Assembly: GCA_032718865.1 (NCBI GenBank)
Contig: JALUTQ010000001.1
Coordinates: 2,108,001 to 2,172,000, forward strand
Length of the DNA stretch: 64,000 bases
Direction: 5' to 3'
DNA from: Tilletia caries
Taxonomy: Eukaryota; Basidiomycota; Exobasidiomycetes; Tilletiales; Tilletiaceae
Shown: positions 48,401-59,074 of the stretch, piece after piece
Layout of the letters: every line of letters starts with the position of its first letter
How positions within the stretch are numbered: the stretch's first letter is position 1
Made by a program: the position numbers and the translations under genes
The notes under the pieces: generated by a model
What the model saw: only the letters and a program-made list of their open reading frames with translations
The model's database searches: none
Told to the model about the DNA's origin: nothing

Positions 48401-49455
48401 AGGGAGAAAGTAGGGCTTCGAAAACTCACCAGGCCTTGGACATTTGCTGCTTTCAGGGCCTCCAAGCTGTGAAAGGAAGAAATTGCTGCGGCAAGCCCAT
48501 GGGCACCGATGCCAGTCGCATCCAGATTCAGGTATCTGAGCCGACTCGGTTTGCCTTCATCCCGGCACCCCGTCACTAGGGCTTGGATGACGCTCGCGTT
48601 GACATTGAGACATGCGGAAAGGTCCAAATACTCAAGTCTCGTGGCTTGGAGCATGATCTTGGAGAAGAATTTTGCGTCTAGACGATTGAGTGCGATAAGT
48701 GAGGCATGTGTCAAGTGCTGAGCGTGGGAGGTAACGGCAGAGACCAGTCGAATCGGACCGGTGTCTGGATTCTCGGTGATGAGGGGGACAGCTGGGGACA
48801 AATGCAGACGCGAAGCAGTCGGAGGAAAAAAGTAGCGGCGGAGAGTGAGCATCGTGAGGGTTCGGCGATGGTACTTTTGCAGCAGAAGTTGTAGGCTGGC
48901 GAGATGTTGAGCCGGGAGGAGCCGCAGCCGATCGTGCGTTCTTTGACTGAGCTCTGCCGATGGTCTGCCATCAGGTCCCATGAGCGACATGAGATGCGCT
49001 CGACGGTTGCCGTCTCCGCTAGCACCCTCGTTCGCAAGCTCCGCGACGCGGCGACTCTTGCGCATTCCCCGTGCCGGTGTTGAAGCTGGACCACGAGCAG
49101 GGCTGGGAACGGCCGTGTTTCCTGAGCGCGTCGCTTCCCCAGTATCGCCATCTTCGGTTTGAGCAACGCGCAGGAGCCTTGGGAAATTACGCGCTGTGAC
49201 ATCAAGCGCGAGCGCAGCCAGGCTGGGAGGTCGAGCTGTTCTCGCCGCCGAGTTGCCATGCTCGGCATCGACCAGAGCGGCAGCCCGGAGACGCGGCTGA
49301 GTCAGCTTGCGCGTGCTGATGGGCTTCGACTCGCCCGCATTCTTGACGTAGGCGTCGAGCAGCTGTTGTTCCTCGTCGTCGCGCTGAACCTGGCTGTACG
49401 AGTGGAGCAGCCCGATGCGGACAGATGAGGTCGTCTGGGTCGGTATAATGCTCAT
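45484..49455 (-). CDS. Large leucine-rich-repeat protein with a basic/acidic disordered tail, 5 exons
   Basis: Exons, all complement: 48430..49455, 47377..48360, 46913..47267, 46735..46838, 45484..46674; 1219 residues. The middle contains degenerate leucine-rich repeats of the cysteine-containing (Amn1/F-box-associated) style: RLEYLDLSACLNVNASVIQAL, LRYLNLDATGIGAHGL, LRSLKLRRTAVGDGSL, LQTLDIGFT, LRKLSLSGLYL, LRSLYLQRVP, FKKLVLSDNPALGF, LQEIDLTSC. No F-box is evident. The last exon is a Ser/Arg/Asp-rich disordered tail with probable nuclear signals (RRLKRRRLN, GRRRRPTRS) and a C-terminal coiled-coil-like Ala/Arg/Glu helix. The first ATG (49455) was used. Open sequence continues upstream to about 49955 and could encode a further 5' exon. 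Function unknown; a nuclear scaffold role is inference. Confidence 0.75.
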
Positions 49456-50520
49456 TTCTGATTTGCCCCAGTCCGCCACGAGGCCATCCGCTCAGGGGAA
49501 GCGCAGGGCTTGATCTCCGGTGCAGCAGAGGGCTTGTCTGGCGCGTGGGTCTTTCTGATTCCAATGCGCTGCCGTGTATGTACAGTACCTCGCCGTGATG
49601 GGCATGCTGAGCAACAACCGGGAATTTCTTGAGGCGACGAGGTTGAGCCTTCTCGCATAGTGGAACGGTTCAAGCACGGGCCCGTTCCTGTACCGTCTGC
49701 GGGAGGACCTGGAGGCTGGAATCGAATCGACGAACGACTCGCTGATCCACCACCTCCATCTCCTTCTGGGTTTGAAAAGCCTGCCCGCGCATCGTGTGAA
49801 GATTCTGGCGGATCTCCCCGCTCCCCGCCTTCTGCTCGTTTCATCTCCGCTGAAAGTCCCTCACGCCGTCGTTCTGTCCTCCTCGTTGGGCTGTGCTGAC
49901 TCTCCTCTTCTACAATGTCACTCACGCAATGAATGCGATATATGACATAATTCATCCTCTCCCTCGCTCTTTCCTAGAACTGAACTCGCTATGTATGTGC
50001 CTCTCCGCTCCTCCTGGCTCTGAGGCCCCGCGAGCCTCGTCCCGCTCCCGAAGGACCACAGTCAAGAGCAAGCCACAGTCCAAGCTGTCCTCAAGGTAGA
50101 GCTGTAAGTGTCGTCCCCACCTTCGACAGGTTTGTATGTACTTCGCACTCAACACGTTCGCACCTCAAGCAGCTCCGCATCAAACCAACACAACCGCTTA
50201 GTGGAGCGTCCCTCCGCACTACCCTTGCCAGCTCGCGATCATTTAGGCAGCTCAAAACAACTCAACGAAGCGGGGCTGCGGGTCGCCTCTACTGGCTTTC
50301 ATTCGGCAGCATGCCTTGCGAGTGTTCGTGCTGAGGAGAAGCATTGACGGGCTCAGTCCAGAATACACAGTGCGAAGGTATAAAGGGCAGGGCGACTCAC
50401 ATCTTGAAGTCACATACTCCCATCACCGCTCACTCTTTACCCAGTCACAGGATAGCTCCCGCTTTGATACACGTAGCCACACACTACTTCCACTTACACT
50501 CTTACCCAGCAACAAGCAAC
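49456..50520. other. 5' region of the LRR gene and promoter of copy 2
   Basis: The minus strand is open in more than one frame between 49452 and 49955 and may hold an extra 5' exon of the LRR gene. TATAAAG at 50379-50385 lies about 142 bp before the copy 2 ATG, within GAAGGTATAAAGGGC. This block is shared with copy 1 (33537-33549, complement) and, as GAAGGTACATAAGGGC, with copy 3 (62694-62709). Confidence 0.5.
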
Positions 50521-51405
50521 ATGCAGCTCAACTACAAGCTCTCCCTCGTCCTCTGCGTCCTCCTGGCTGTCCAGCCCATTGCATCTGCTACGATCACCAG
50601 CGACAATGACGCAGCCGAACTCAGCCCTCGCTCAGGCGACGTTGGCTCTGGCAACAACAAGCCCTTCGACTTCAACGGCTTGCTCGGCATCTTCGGAGGA
50701 GACAACAAGGACGACGGCAAGGGCTCTGGAGGTGGCCACTTCGGAAGTGACGACAACAAGGGGGACAAGAAGGGTGGCGACAACCACGGCAACGGCGGAC
50801 GCAACCGCTTCGCCGAGAAGAAGAACAAGGCTCTCAAGGCCGCTGCGAACGAGGAAAAAAAGAAGAAGGCTGCGGCTGTCAAGGCGGCGGCCAAGTTCAA
50901 TGCTGCGGCTGCCAAGGAGGACTCTCACCACAAGGAGGCCGACTTGAAAAAGTTCAAGAAGGAGAAGAAGCAGGACTCGGGCAAGGACGACTTCGGCGGT
51001 TTCGATCGTCGAGATGGCTTTGGCTTCCGCGAGGGACTCGATTTCGGAAATGACTTCAGCGGCGGCCGCGGTGGCTTCGACGGTGGCCGGTACAGTGGAT
51101 TTGAAGGCAGCGTCGGCAGCTTCAGTGGCAGCAGCAGCACTTCCGGCTTCCAAGGCGGCAATTTCTTCGGTGCTCGCAGCTTCAACGGCGGGAAGGGCGG
51201 CTCTCGCCACAAGAAAGAGAAGGTCGAGAAGGTCGAAGCACACCTCAAAAAGGACAAGAAGCACAAGGCTGCGGCCGAGGTCAATGCGGACGCCAAGTTC
51301 AAAGCGGCAGCTGTTCACGAGGATCTCAAGCACAACAAGGCCATCGCCAAGAAGCTTGCGGCTGAGAAGAAGAAGAAGAACGGCTTCGGCGCGGGCTTTT
51401 TCTAG
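50521..51405 (+). CDS. Secreted Lys/Ala/Gly-rich two-module protein, copy 2
   Basis: Single exon, 294 residues. Signal peptide residues 1-23 (LCVLLAVQPIASA). The first cationic module is at about 98-150 and the second at about 230-286, with the dibasic FDRRDGFG site (Arg163-Arg164) between them. The inter-module spacer is longer than in copies 1 and 3 and Phe/Gly/Ser-rich (about 175-228). The C-terminal module shares KHNKAIAKKLAAEKKKKNGF with copy 3 nearly residue for residue, while its N-terminal spacer is closer to copy 1. No cysteines in the mature part. Likely secreted and Kex2-processed by analogy with fungal repeat proteins; function unknown. Confidence 0.85.
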   Translation: MQLNYKLSLVLCVLLAVQPIASATITSDNDAAELSPRSGDVGSGNNKPFDFNGLLGIFGGDNKDDGKGSGGGHFGSDDNKGDKKGGDNHGNGGRNRFAEKKNKALKAAANEEKKKKAAAVKAAAKFNAAAAKEDSHHKEADLKKFKKEKKQDSGKDDFGGFDRRDGFGFREGLDFGNDFSGGRGGFDGGRYSGFEGSVGSFSGSSSTSGFQGGNFFGARSFNGGKGGSRHKKEKVEKVEAHLKKDKKHKAAAEVNADAKFKAAAVHEDLKHNKAIAKKLAAEKKKKNGFGAGFF

Positions 51406-52917
51406 ACATGTCTTCCCTCCTCTGGTCTCTGTTCTCGTCCCTTTCCCTCAATGAAGTCCGCATTGTCACTTCTACATCGCAATTGTTTAGAGGTCAGCTG
51501 AAAACGGGAGGAAGTGCTGGGGTAGAGAAAGAACAATGTCTGTGAAATTTGTAGCCATCACGTACTGCCTGAGACAGCCGTTGTGTACTCAAGCACGCGA
51601 CGCAAGAAATTTCTCATCTCGTTCATCGACACTTAGGCGCCTCGTTGCCTCAGTCCGTTTTCGTGAAGAAAGGAGTATCGGGAGCGACCCACCGCAGGTG
51701 GGCGTGTGCGGGCCTATGATTTTGGGCCGAGCTCGATAGTGAACCGCCCCGGGTGGGCGGGCACTACTCGACGCAATGCATGTGGGAGCACGTATGTACA
51801 TGGGACAATACATTGGCCGGCGCCAAGAGAGAAGAAACGTGCATCGATAAAATGCAAGTCGAGCAACTGCGGAGAATGAAAGGAAACGTTCAGAACGAGA
51901 CGGGTCACGAGCATCGATGCGAGAAGAGAGTGTGGAGGGTGGGAGAGAAAGAAACGGAAAGAGGCAGAGGCAACGCAACGAAGAACGTTCGCGCAGACTC
52001 AGGAAGGATCAAGGAGCCGGGAGGCAGTGCAAGAATGTGAGGAGAAGGAGGAGGTGACTGTTCTGCGTGTCCCTGTCTGCTGAGAGAAGCGAGGAAGTGC
52101 ATAAAATTTTCAATGAAATGAAATGGAGCGTAGCTGAAGCGGGTGTTTCCTCGAGCAACCTCCGTCATCGCAATGCCTTCGCCAGACTAACGTCCGACTT
52201 GGGCTCAGCCGACGGAGCTCCATGCTTCCGTAACTGGTACAGAATTATCAAGGTGGGGCTGCGAAGATACTGTAGAGCGGACGACCGCAGACAAGGACGC
52301 CGCGGCGCGCTATAATTGTGACAAGGAAAACAAGGGTGAGTAGCAGGAGCAACCAGTCCTAGCAACGTTTGTTTTACCTCGTATTTCCCAGTATTTGCGT
52401 TCGGGGAACGTACCTCCTCGTCTCAAGCCGCTGCGTGGCTTTGTAAGTGTCAAGATGCTCATCGTACCTCCGAACACGAGTCCAACACGTACTCCTTAAA
52501 CGACTGAATCGTTCCGGGAATACGTTATCATCGTTTGTACTGTGGGATATGTATTAGAGGCCATACCAGACGACTGGCGTCAGAGCGGACGTCAAAAAGG
52601 CATGCGTTTCCATGCGCGAAAGCGCACAGATCGGCGGTATGTAGTGCGCGATGCGAGAAATGAGACGAAGCGACAGTAACCTTTGCTACAGCTACTTTCC
52701 TTCTCGTCCGGGCGGAGGGCGACGACTTCATGAAGATAGCTTGCCCCTTACCATCCCCGAGGCGCGGTGAGGTGCAAACGCATATAAACAGGACGCCTTC
52801 GCAACATTTTCTACCCTTCATCACCCATCTCCCTTCGCTTCCTTTCCTCTCTCCCTCTCCAAAGCTTTCGCAGGTTGCGACCGAGCCTTCTCAATTACCT
52901 ACAACTAGTCGAAAACC
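51406..52917. other. 3' flank of copy 2 and promoter of the next secreted-protein gene
   Basis: The stretch 51462-51620 has a decayed second copy at 58992-59170 (shared words GTCAGCTGAA, GGAAGTGCTG, CAGCCGT.GTGTAC). TATAAA at 52783-52788 lies 135 bp before the ATG at 52918. No gene supported. Confidence 0.5.
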
Positions 52918-53490
52918 ATGAAGTCGATCAGCTCCTTCATGCTCATCGGCATGCTGTTTGCCATCAGCGGCGTCAATGCCAACGTGAGTCTCGTCCGTAA
53001 ATTCTTCTTCCCTTTTCCTCACCCTGACATCTCCCTTTACTATCTTCCCTCAACTCTCTTCTCCTCAGTCTCCTGTTCAAGATATCTGTATCAAACTCTC
53101 GCAGCATTGCGAGCCTGCAAACAGTTATATGGATGCAATTAAGGTACGTTGCGTGTATAGCATTTCAAAGACCCTCAAGCTGCTCTTCTGACATCGCACT
53201 CTGCGTCTTGCTTTCTGCTCTTCAGAGCTGCCTGTGCCAGGTCTGGACTGCTAAAGGCAACGGCGTACGTTCCCGAGCTAAAGAGCGCGTTCCGATTGCG
53301 AGACCATGCCATTGGACTAACAAAACCTTGTGACAATTCTGTGCAGGACTGCTACAAGGGATGCACGGACGACCATCCTCATAATAAAAAAGGCAAAGAA
53401 TGGGAGGACTGTCGTTACCGGTGTGACAAATTTCGAGAAGAAGCCAACGGCGGATGCCCCTCCGTACCGAAGAGCTGCCAGTCGGGCTAG
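52918..53490 (+). CDS. Small secreted ten-cysteine protein C
   Basis: Four exons (52918..52983, 53069..53143, 53226..53264, 53347..53490), all introns in phase 0, 107 residues. Signal peptide residues 1-20 (FMLIGMLFAISGVNA). The first intron falls right after the signal peptide. Cysteines at 29, 36, 49, 51, 62, 66, 82, 86, 97, 104; a pattern of two CxxxC pairs (62/66, 82/86) typical of disulfide-rich helical hairpins. The spacing differs from proteins A and B, so a separate family. One exon encodes just 13 residues. Function unknown; effector-like or antimicrobial roles are inference only. Confidence 0.82.
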
Positions 53491-54227
53491 CCATTCGTCG
53501 CCGCAGGACCAGCGACAATACAACAGCTAACGCTACTCGACCTCGCCGAGTCGACTACCACGGCAGCTCAAGCCTCTCAGCGAGCGTGAGTCCTTTCTCA
53601 TACTGATTCGATGCGATGGATGCCGTGTCGAATCACCCACGCTTTACTCTCCCTCTCTCACTCTGTCATTCCGGTTCACAATCCTGATGAAGCCACGCCG
53701 GTCAGAATTCATGTCTCTCTTCATTGGGCTCGATCCCAGCACTCAGTCCCTCCGTCAGCGCTAGACACCCTGATGATCCAAACATTTTCTTCAGGACGTT
53801 TCTACGGATGTCTGAGCTAAGGGCCTGGAAGACTATCGTTGACCGGTCGACTTGGGTCACACTTATCCTCATCGCAAGGAGCGATGTCGCACTAAGTTGT
53901 ACCGGTGAACTTCTTGCTCGCTATTCACCGCATTTCATACATAGATGTCATCCGTTCTCGGTAGGACGCATATGTGCGGCTCTTCGTGCTCTAACTATTG
54001 TTGCTGTTGAATTGCTGATAGAATGATGCATCTCAACCTGGACTCCGACGAGATGCTGTAACAGCGCAGAGATGTTGACCCTTGGCGCGTTGCCACTCCA
54101 GGAGGCACGAAGTTCCTGTTCGCCATTGGTGTTCTGTACGATCTAACCGAAGCGAGATCAGTGATCCGCGTGAGAGTGATTTTTTTGGCCTGGCACTCAC
54201 AATTTCGAGTAACTCTGCGTAGTTCTG
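53491..54227. pseudogene. Intergenic with a decayed copy of the 58.88 kb sequence
   Basis: Around 53880-53960 the sequence resembles 58875-58950 (shared GATGTCGCACT, GTACCGGTG.AC.TCTTGCTCGCT), but the frame that is open at 58880 is stopped here at the fourth codon and again later. Otherwise nothing supported. Confidence 0.35.
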
Positions 54228-54506
54228 TCACTTTTGATCCTCGTCGTTATCGTCGTCGTCTTCCTTGCCGTCATCCTTGTCATCTTCTTCGTCGTCTTCT
54301 TCATCGTCCTCCTCGTCATCTTGTGCTTTTGCTTCTCGAGAGAGTCTGAAGCAGTCATCGCACCTAAATAGGGCCCATGACTCTGTGTACTTCGTTTTCC
54401 ACCCCTCGCAATCCGGATCGTCGCACTCGTTTTTCTCAATGCTCGGATCGCCCATGTCTTGGTTGCACGTGCCGCAGTAAGATTGGTCGTGAATTTCCTC
54501 GCACAT
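54228..54506 (-). CDS. Small Cys-rich (putative zinc-binding) protein with an acidic tail
   Basis: Single exon, 92 residues, no signal peptide. Cysteines at 2, 11, 14, 28, 33, 49 and 52 give MC-x8-CxxC-x13-C-x4-C-x15-CxxC, consistent with a small zinc-binding fold. The C-terminal 35 residues are almost purely Asp/Glu with a few Lys. The gene at 57294 has cysteines at exactly the same seven positions. Short fungal proteins starting MC with such CxxC pairs are common and uncharacterised. The upstream ATG giving a longer frame is not preferred, because the Cys pattern starts at residue 2 in both paralogs. Confidence 0.7.
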   Translation of the reverse strand: MCEEIHDQSYCGTCNQDMGDPSIEKNECDDPDCEGWKTKYTESWALFRCDDCFRLSREAKAQDDEEDDEEDDEEDDKDDGKEDDDDNDEDQK

Positions 54507-55684
54507 CGATGTCGATTCGGCTAAGTTCCCTTTTGATCTGTAGAGAATAGGGATTGTGTAGCTGCTCTGTGTGTTCGTTTGTGTGTGTGTGAGGGAACGA
54601 GGGGGGGAGAGGATGAGCGCAGAGAATAGATCTGATGGAACACTCCATTGAAGCCACTTACTTATAGTCAACAGCGGGATGATTATTGAAACACGCCAGT
54701 CTGACCCAGGAGAGTTCTGTAATTGATGAGCGATGAGACATCGATTGACGAACCAGGTTAGGGCTGGCTGAATCACGTTCCCTTTACAAAGGGGTGGGAT
54801 TGGGCGCTGATGTGCAGTAGCAAGTGGTCAGCTCCCTTTGTCCATAACGCTCACGGCTCAGTCCTTGCCGAAGATGTGACGATATGTGTCCACACCACAG
54901 AGGACCGAAACACGTTCTCGCCATTGTTTATCGCTGAATTGGCCCCATGAGGATTGAGTAGCACTGTGGGTGTAGAAAAAGGAAGAAGGAGAGCAGAAGG
55001 CGTGTTTAATGCGGACATATGGCTTTCCCTGTACATAGCAAAAGATCCATGCAGAGTTCAGTCAGGCCTGGGACAGTGCGTTTCCTGTGCTTGTCTGTTC
55101 TCTCACAGGCTGTGTGCTATCTCCTTAACAGTCCAAACGATGAATATGTGTTCCTGAAACAATTATGTCGTTCGAGGAGTACGGTTGGACTTGTGTTCGG
55201 AGACCAATGAGCATGTTGGTATTTACACCGACTTCGTCACGATCGCCGTCTGGCCCTTCAACAGACTTAGCGTTCAAGGGTGCGACTCGCCAGCCTTACC
55301 CACTATCCTCTGAATGGCCTTGCTCGCTCAGTGATGTGGCCACGTGTAACGTTTCTAATTGTAACTGGTTCTGGTCTGGATACATGCGCCTATGCACAGC
55401 GTGTGCAGTGAGGGTTGGGTAAGAGCGTTCCCGCTCGCACGTCGATGCAGTCTGACCCGGAGCGTTGGGGCGACGCAGACGCAAATGGGGAGGACCCGGG
55501 GAGGTGGGTGGGTTCTTGAACAGAGCGTAGCGAGCAAGTCGAGCGAAGTGATGGTCACTCGCCACGTCAGTCGTGTCTCTTTCTCATCATTTCTATTCCG
55601 CTCTCCTTGCACCTCCACTTCCCTAGCAATGCTCTGCGTCCCGCTTACTCCCGCGCAAGACTATCAATTGCACAGGAGGTCTTG
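54507..55684. other. Intergenic between the acidic-tail gene and MULE-like copy 2
   Basis: No gene supported. Open frames exist but without splice or family support. Confidence 0.4.
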
Positions 55685-56205
55685 TAGTCTGATCACACCA
55701 GACCGTCGCACGCACGTGATGACAAGGACAGGATCCCGTGGAGACGGTCTGGGGACATTCGACGCGATTTACTTAGTAGGTGGCCCATACAGAACTGAAA
55801 GTTGTCGCAGACACTGCTCCAGTGCCCAACTTCTCGACGATCCGTCAAAAAAGAGGCCCGTGCGAGCTGTCTGGTGTCCGCTCCACACGACGCAGTCAAC
55901 ACGAAGATTAGCTGCTCTACAGCGACGAACACAATGGCCAGCCGTGACACAACAAAGAAGCCAATGGCAGGGAAAACACCATGGCGCTGCTCCTTGCCTG
56001 CTGAGCTCGCGGCAGCGCTGTCTTTGTGCTGATTTCGTTTGGCGAAAATGGAAGCTGAGAGGAGGAGAAGTGGGCCTTCAGACGGTGTTGGGTCAAAAAG
56101 TTGCAGGCACCTTCCAATTGAATCGGGTCGAATGTCCCCAGACCGCGTACGCGGTATAGTGCTTTAGCTCATTTGAGAGTTACAAGGTCTGGTGTGACCA
56201 GACTA
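55685..56205. mobile_element. MULE-like non-autonomous element, copy 2 (521 bp, intact)
   Basis: Begins TAGTCTGATCACACCAGACC and ends with its complement apart from one base. It is flanked by a perfect 10-bp direct repeat GGAGGTCTTG at 55675-55684 and 56206-56215. A subterminal inverted block GGTCTGGGGACATTCGAC (left about 55747-55764) reappears complemented at about 56128-56145. Same family as the copy at 17693-19054. No coding capacity, so it would depend on a transposase elsewhere. The perfect duplication suggests a relatively recent insertion. Confidence 0.85.
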
Positions 56206-56215
56206 GGAGGTCTTG

Positions 56216-57293
56216 GATCAAGCTGAAAGGGTGACGGCGTGACGGGGCATTCAAAGCGAGGGCCGGGATGTCCAGACTCATGTGCGAGTCCATAGATAGG
56301 TGATCTTGTGTGCTAGCGGTATCTTCCCACGCCTCCTGTCGAGTTTTCCCTTTGTTCAACGCAACGCAACGCAACGCAACGCAAACGTGTAAACCCAACA
56401 CAGCCGAGATACTGAGCCTCACATAGATGACCGCATTGCTTTGGGAGCACAGTCCTTCCTTGCCTTTACTTCCCACCCAGCGCCGGCACTACTCGGTCCT
56501 AGCAACGGCACAGTTCCCAACCGGGACGTCGATTCCCTTTGTTTCCTTGCACTCGGCGCCGATCGCGAATCAATCGCGCCCGATATCGGCACGTGAACCA
56601 CTACCAGCGAGCATCTACCGCGGGGGGGGGGGATTTGTTCTAAAAAGAATCCATGACGGCCAATGAGGGATAGGGCATGCTAGTTCGAGGCAGGCTGCCA
56701 GGTGTGGCTGCGGGCTCGGGGCGTCGAAGTCGGAGAACAAAGGAAAAAGGCAACTGTGAGTAACGCCAATTTGGAACCTCTCCGAGGCTTTGAAACATAT
56801 GATATGTGAGGATTGATTGACATACTCGTGCATGTTGACAGGTCCTTTGTTCGGTGCGGCAAGGTTGACGTTCCACGTACCAAGAACAAAGGCGGCAAGC
56901 TCAGCCCTCTTCTTAGCCCACATCAGAACAAAGGGAGTCTCGGCAGGGGCTGAAGCGCAGACAAGGGAAGTTATGCGTCACTGACAGCCTCTAGTCTCAC
57001 CTTCGCAGGATGACTGACATGTGATGTTGCCGAGCGCTGAGGGACAGGAGGATGTCAAACAGGCCATACTATCGACACCCCGCGCAGGGATGGGTAACGA
57101 CCAGTAACCAGACGATACATAAAGGATCCAGATTGGACAAGGATGACTCTTGTTCCACAGGACACCACCCGCTTTGAACGCCTTCTCACACTTCTGTTCT
57201 TTTCCTCCTCTCCTTCCGCTACATTGACAATCCCTTCATCATTGTCTCACCAGCCTCTTAAAGCTCCTCAGCCCGTTTTACTTGTCAAGAACG
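56216..57293. other. Intergenic with a tandem repeat and a possible gene fragment
   Basis: CAACG repeats about five times at 56358-56382. On the minus strand an ATG at 57067 opens a frame (MACLTSSCPSALGNITCQSSC) whose GTGAGA donor at 57000 joins to an acceptor before 56949 and continues APAETPFVLMWAKKRAEL. This could be the remains of, or part of, a small Cys-rich gene. Its 3' end and any upstream signal-peptide exon are not resolved, so it is not called as a gene. Confidence 0.3.
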
Positions 57294-57461
57294 ATGTGCA
57301 AGACCGACATCATCCATATCATTTGTCCGCACTGCTTTGAGCCCACCAACAAGGAGCATCGCAGCTTCACCGCCTGCAACTGCGATGACTGCGACGAGGA
57401 CGAAGAGTACAACAGCACCAAGGTTGGTTGCAACCCTTGCTGGGACTGCTGTCAAGAATAG
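57294..57461 (+). CDS. Very small Cys-rich (putative zinc-binding) protein
   Basis: Single exon of 56 codons, 55 residues, too short for most gene finders. Cysteines at 2, 11, 14, 28, 33, 49 and 52 coincide exactly with the gene at 54228-54506. Extra cysteines at 30, 46 and 53 are specific to this copy. It lacks the acidic tail of its paralog and ends CWDCCQE. No signal peptide. A GTGAGT about 37 bp after the stop may be a 3' UTR intron donor. The exact cysteine match to an independent gene 3 kb away is the main support for it being real. Confidence 0.65.
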   Translation: MCKTDIIHIICPHCFEPTNKEHRSFTACNCDDCDEDEEYNSTKVGCNPCWDCCQE

Positions 57462-58876
57462 CAAGCAACTCTGGCCCTAGGCCCTCCTTTCTCCAAGGTG
57501 AGTTCGGACTGCTTCCTTGTTAGATTCCTGGTGTAAGTATGTACTCACTCGTCTCTTTCCGACTCGAACCAGGCTCCAGCAGTCCTCTTCAATACTTCCC
57601 GTCTCTCCTCTGGTTCAACTTCGTCACCGACCCTCGCATCGATTTTCGCATTACTTACCCAGCAGCAAGCTTCCGCATTCACAATTTATTGGTCACCAGT
57701 CCTTCAGTCTTCATTTCTTCCAGCACCAACGTCATCTCAAGGCTCAAGGGATCGCATCGAACCTATCATCGACTTCTCTCGCAACTTTATCTAACCCCCC
57801 GTGCGTCGCTCCCGGAGCCACTCAAACTGCAGGCAGCTGTGTCGACGTCCAGCTTCCCACGCGTCTGTCCTCCCACTCCCCGGAACCCTCTTCTGAGGAC
57901 AATTTTACATCTCTATTCCGTGAGTGCGAGCCCTTGTTCACTCCTGTAAGCGCTTCCTCTGAGCTCGTATCAATCTCGACTTATTCTTACAGAGAGCCGA
58001 TGCATCCTAATACTAGATATCGTAATCGGCTTCCACATCGACCGTCTGCTGTACTCTCAACACAGAGGTACCAAGACATAATTTTGCAGTGTGACACCTT
58101 TCCGGCGGTGGTGCCAAGCTAAGAGACTTGCGCCATCATCTCTCCCGACCCCAGTAAACCGCTCGGTGGTTCACAGCCTTAATGGACCCCCCTTTTACCC
58201 TCTCCTCGTCAGTCTGAATCTCCCTCGATCCTAGCCTGGAATGTCTTCGCCAAGGTCGTAAGTCGGGTGTACCCCTGTTGTAGCGTTGTAGCAAGAGTAT
58301 CGTTCATGGTATTTTGAAGAATGCCTGCGAGGAAAAGGAACAAAAGAAAGGCAAGCACGGTAGGAGAAAACAAAGATCAGCCAAGGATGCGGCTCAGCTC
58401 TGTTGCTTGCCAAAAACGAACGCAATAATGATGCATGATGTCTGGCGTCAACTGCGTAGGAAGAGAAGCTGATGTAGATCACACATGAGGAAAGGAGTCC
58501 GAGAAGGGGGGATCGTGAGCATTAAGAGAAGTTACTGTGTACTTGTCACAGTGCGGCGATGGGAAAGAAGGAGGGAGATACATTTGAAGCACCAGAGACG
58601 TCCGGACGCACTCAAATGAGAGTTCATAGGCAGCGTGAGTGAGTGAGCGTGGAAGATGATATTCGAGCGGCGTTCGTCTTTCTGTGGAGAACAGAAGAGG
58701 CGCAGTGCGTAAGCGTTCGCTGTGAATAGTGAGGTAGCGACAGCTGCTCCTCTGAGCTCGCAGTCGACGATATGGGTTCCTTCTTCTCACACCGGAACCT
58801 GTCGTATGGACAACTGCCATCTGTCTCACAATCGCGTGGCTGATTGTGTCATGGCGACTTCTGATTTTTGTAGGGA
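57462..58876. other. Intergenic
   Basis: Long pyrimidine-rich 3' flank and an unassigned stretch; nothing coding is supported. Confidence 0.4.
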
Positions 58877-59074
58877 ATGATGTCGCACTGGGCCATACCG
58901 GTGTACCTCTTGCTCGCTCTTCAATGTATTCCTCACGTGGATGCCATACCTACTCAGAAGGACGCAAATGCGTTCCCTCAACAAACTTCTCATTGCCAGT
59001 TCTGTATCAGAACTGTTTCGAAGTCAGCTGAATCGATTGGAAGTGCTGAAGTGAAGAAACAGCGACGTCTATGA
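58877..59074 (+). CDS. Possible tiny secreted peptide, chimeric or relic origin
   Basis: Open frame of 65 residues with a signal-peptide-like start (VYLLLALQCIPHVDA, residues 9-23), then a short part with CxxC and a basic end. The first half has a broken homologue at about 53880-53960. The second half aligns with non-coding DNA downstream of copy 2 (51462 onward). It is therefore more likely a chance frame across duplicated non-coding DNA than a conserved gene, but expression cannot be excluded. Confidence 0.25.
   Translation: MMSHWAIPVYLLLALQCIPHVDAIPTQKDANAFPQQTSHCQFCIRTVSKSAESIGSAEVKKQRRL

Noticed and set aside
55392..56159. 255-codon open frame
   Set aside because: It runs through the MULE-like element from unrelated flanking DNA, so it is a chance frame.
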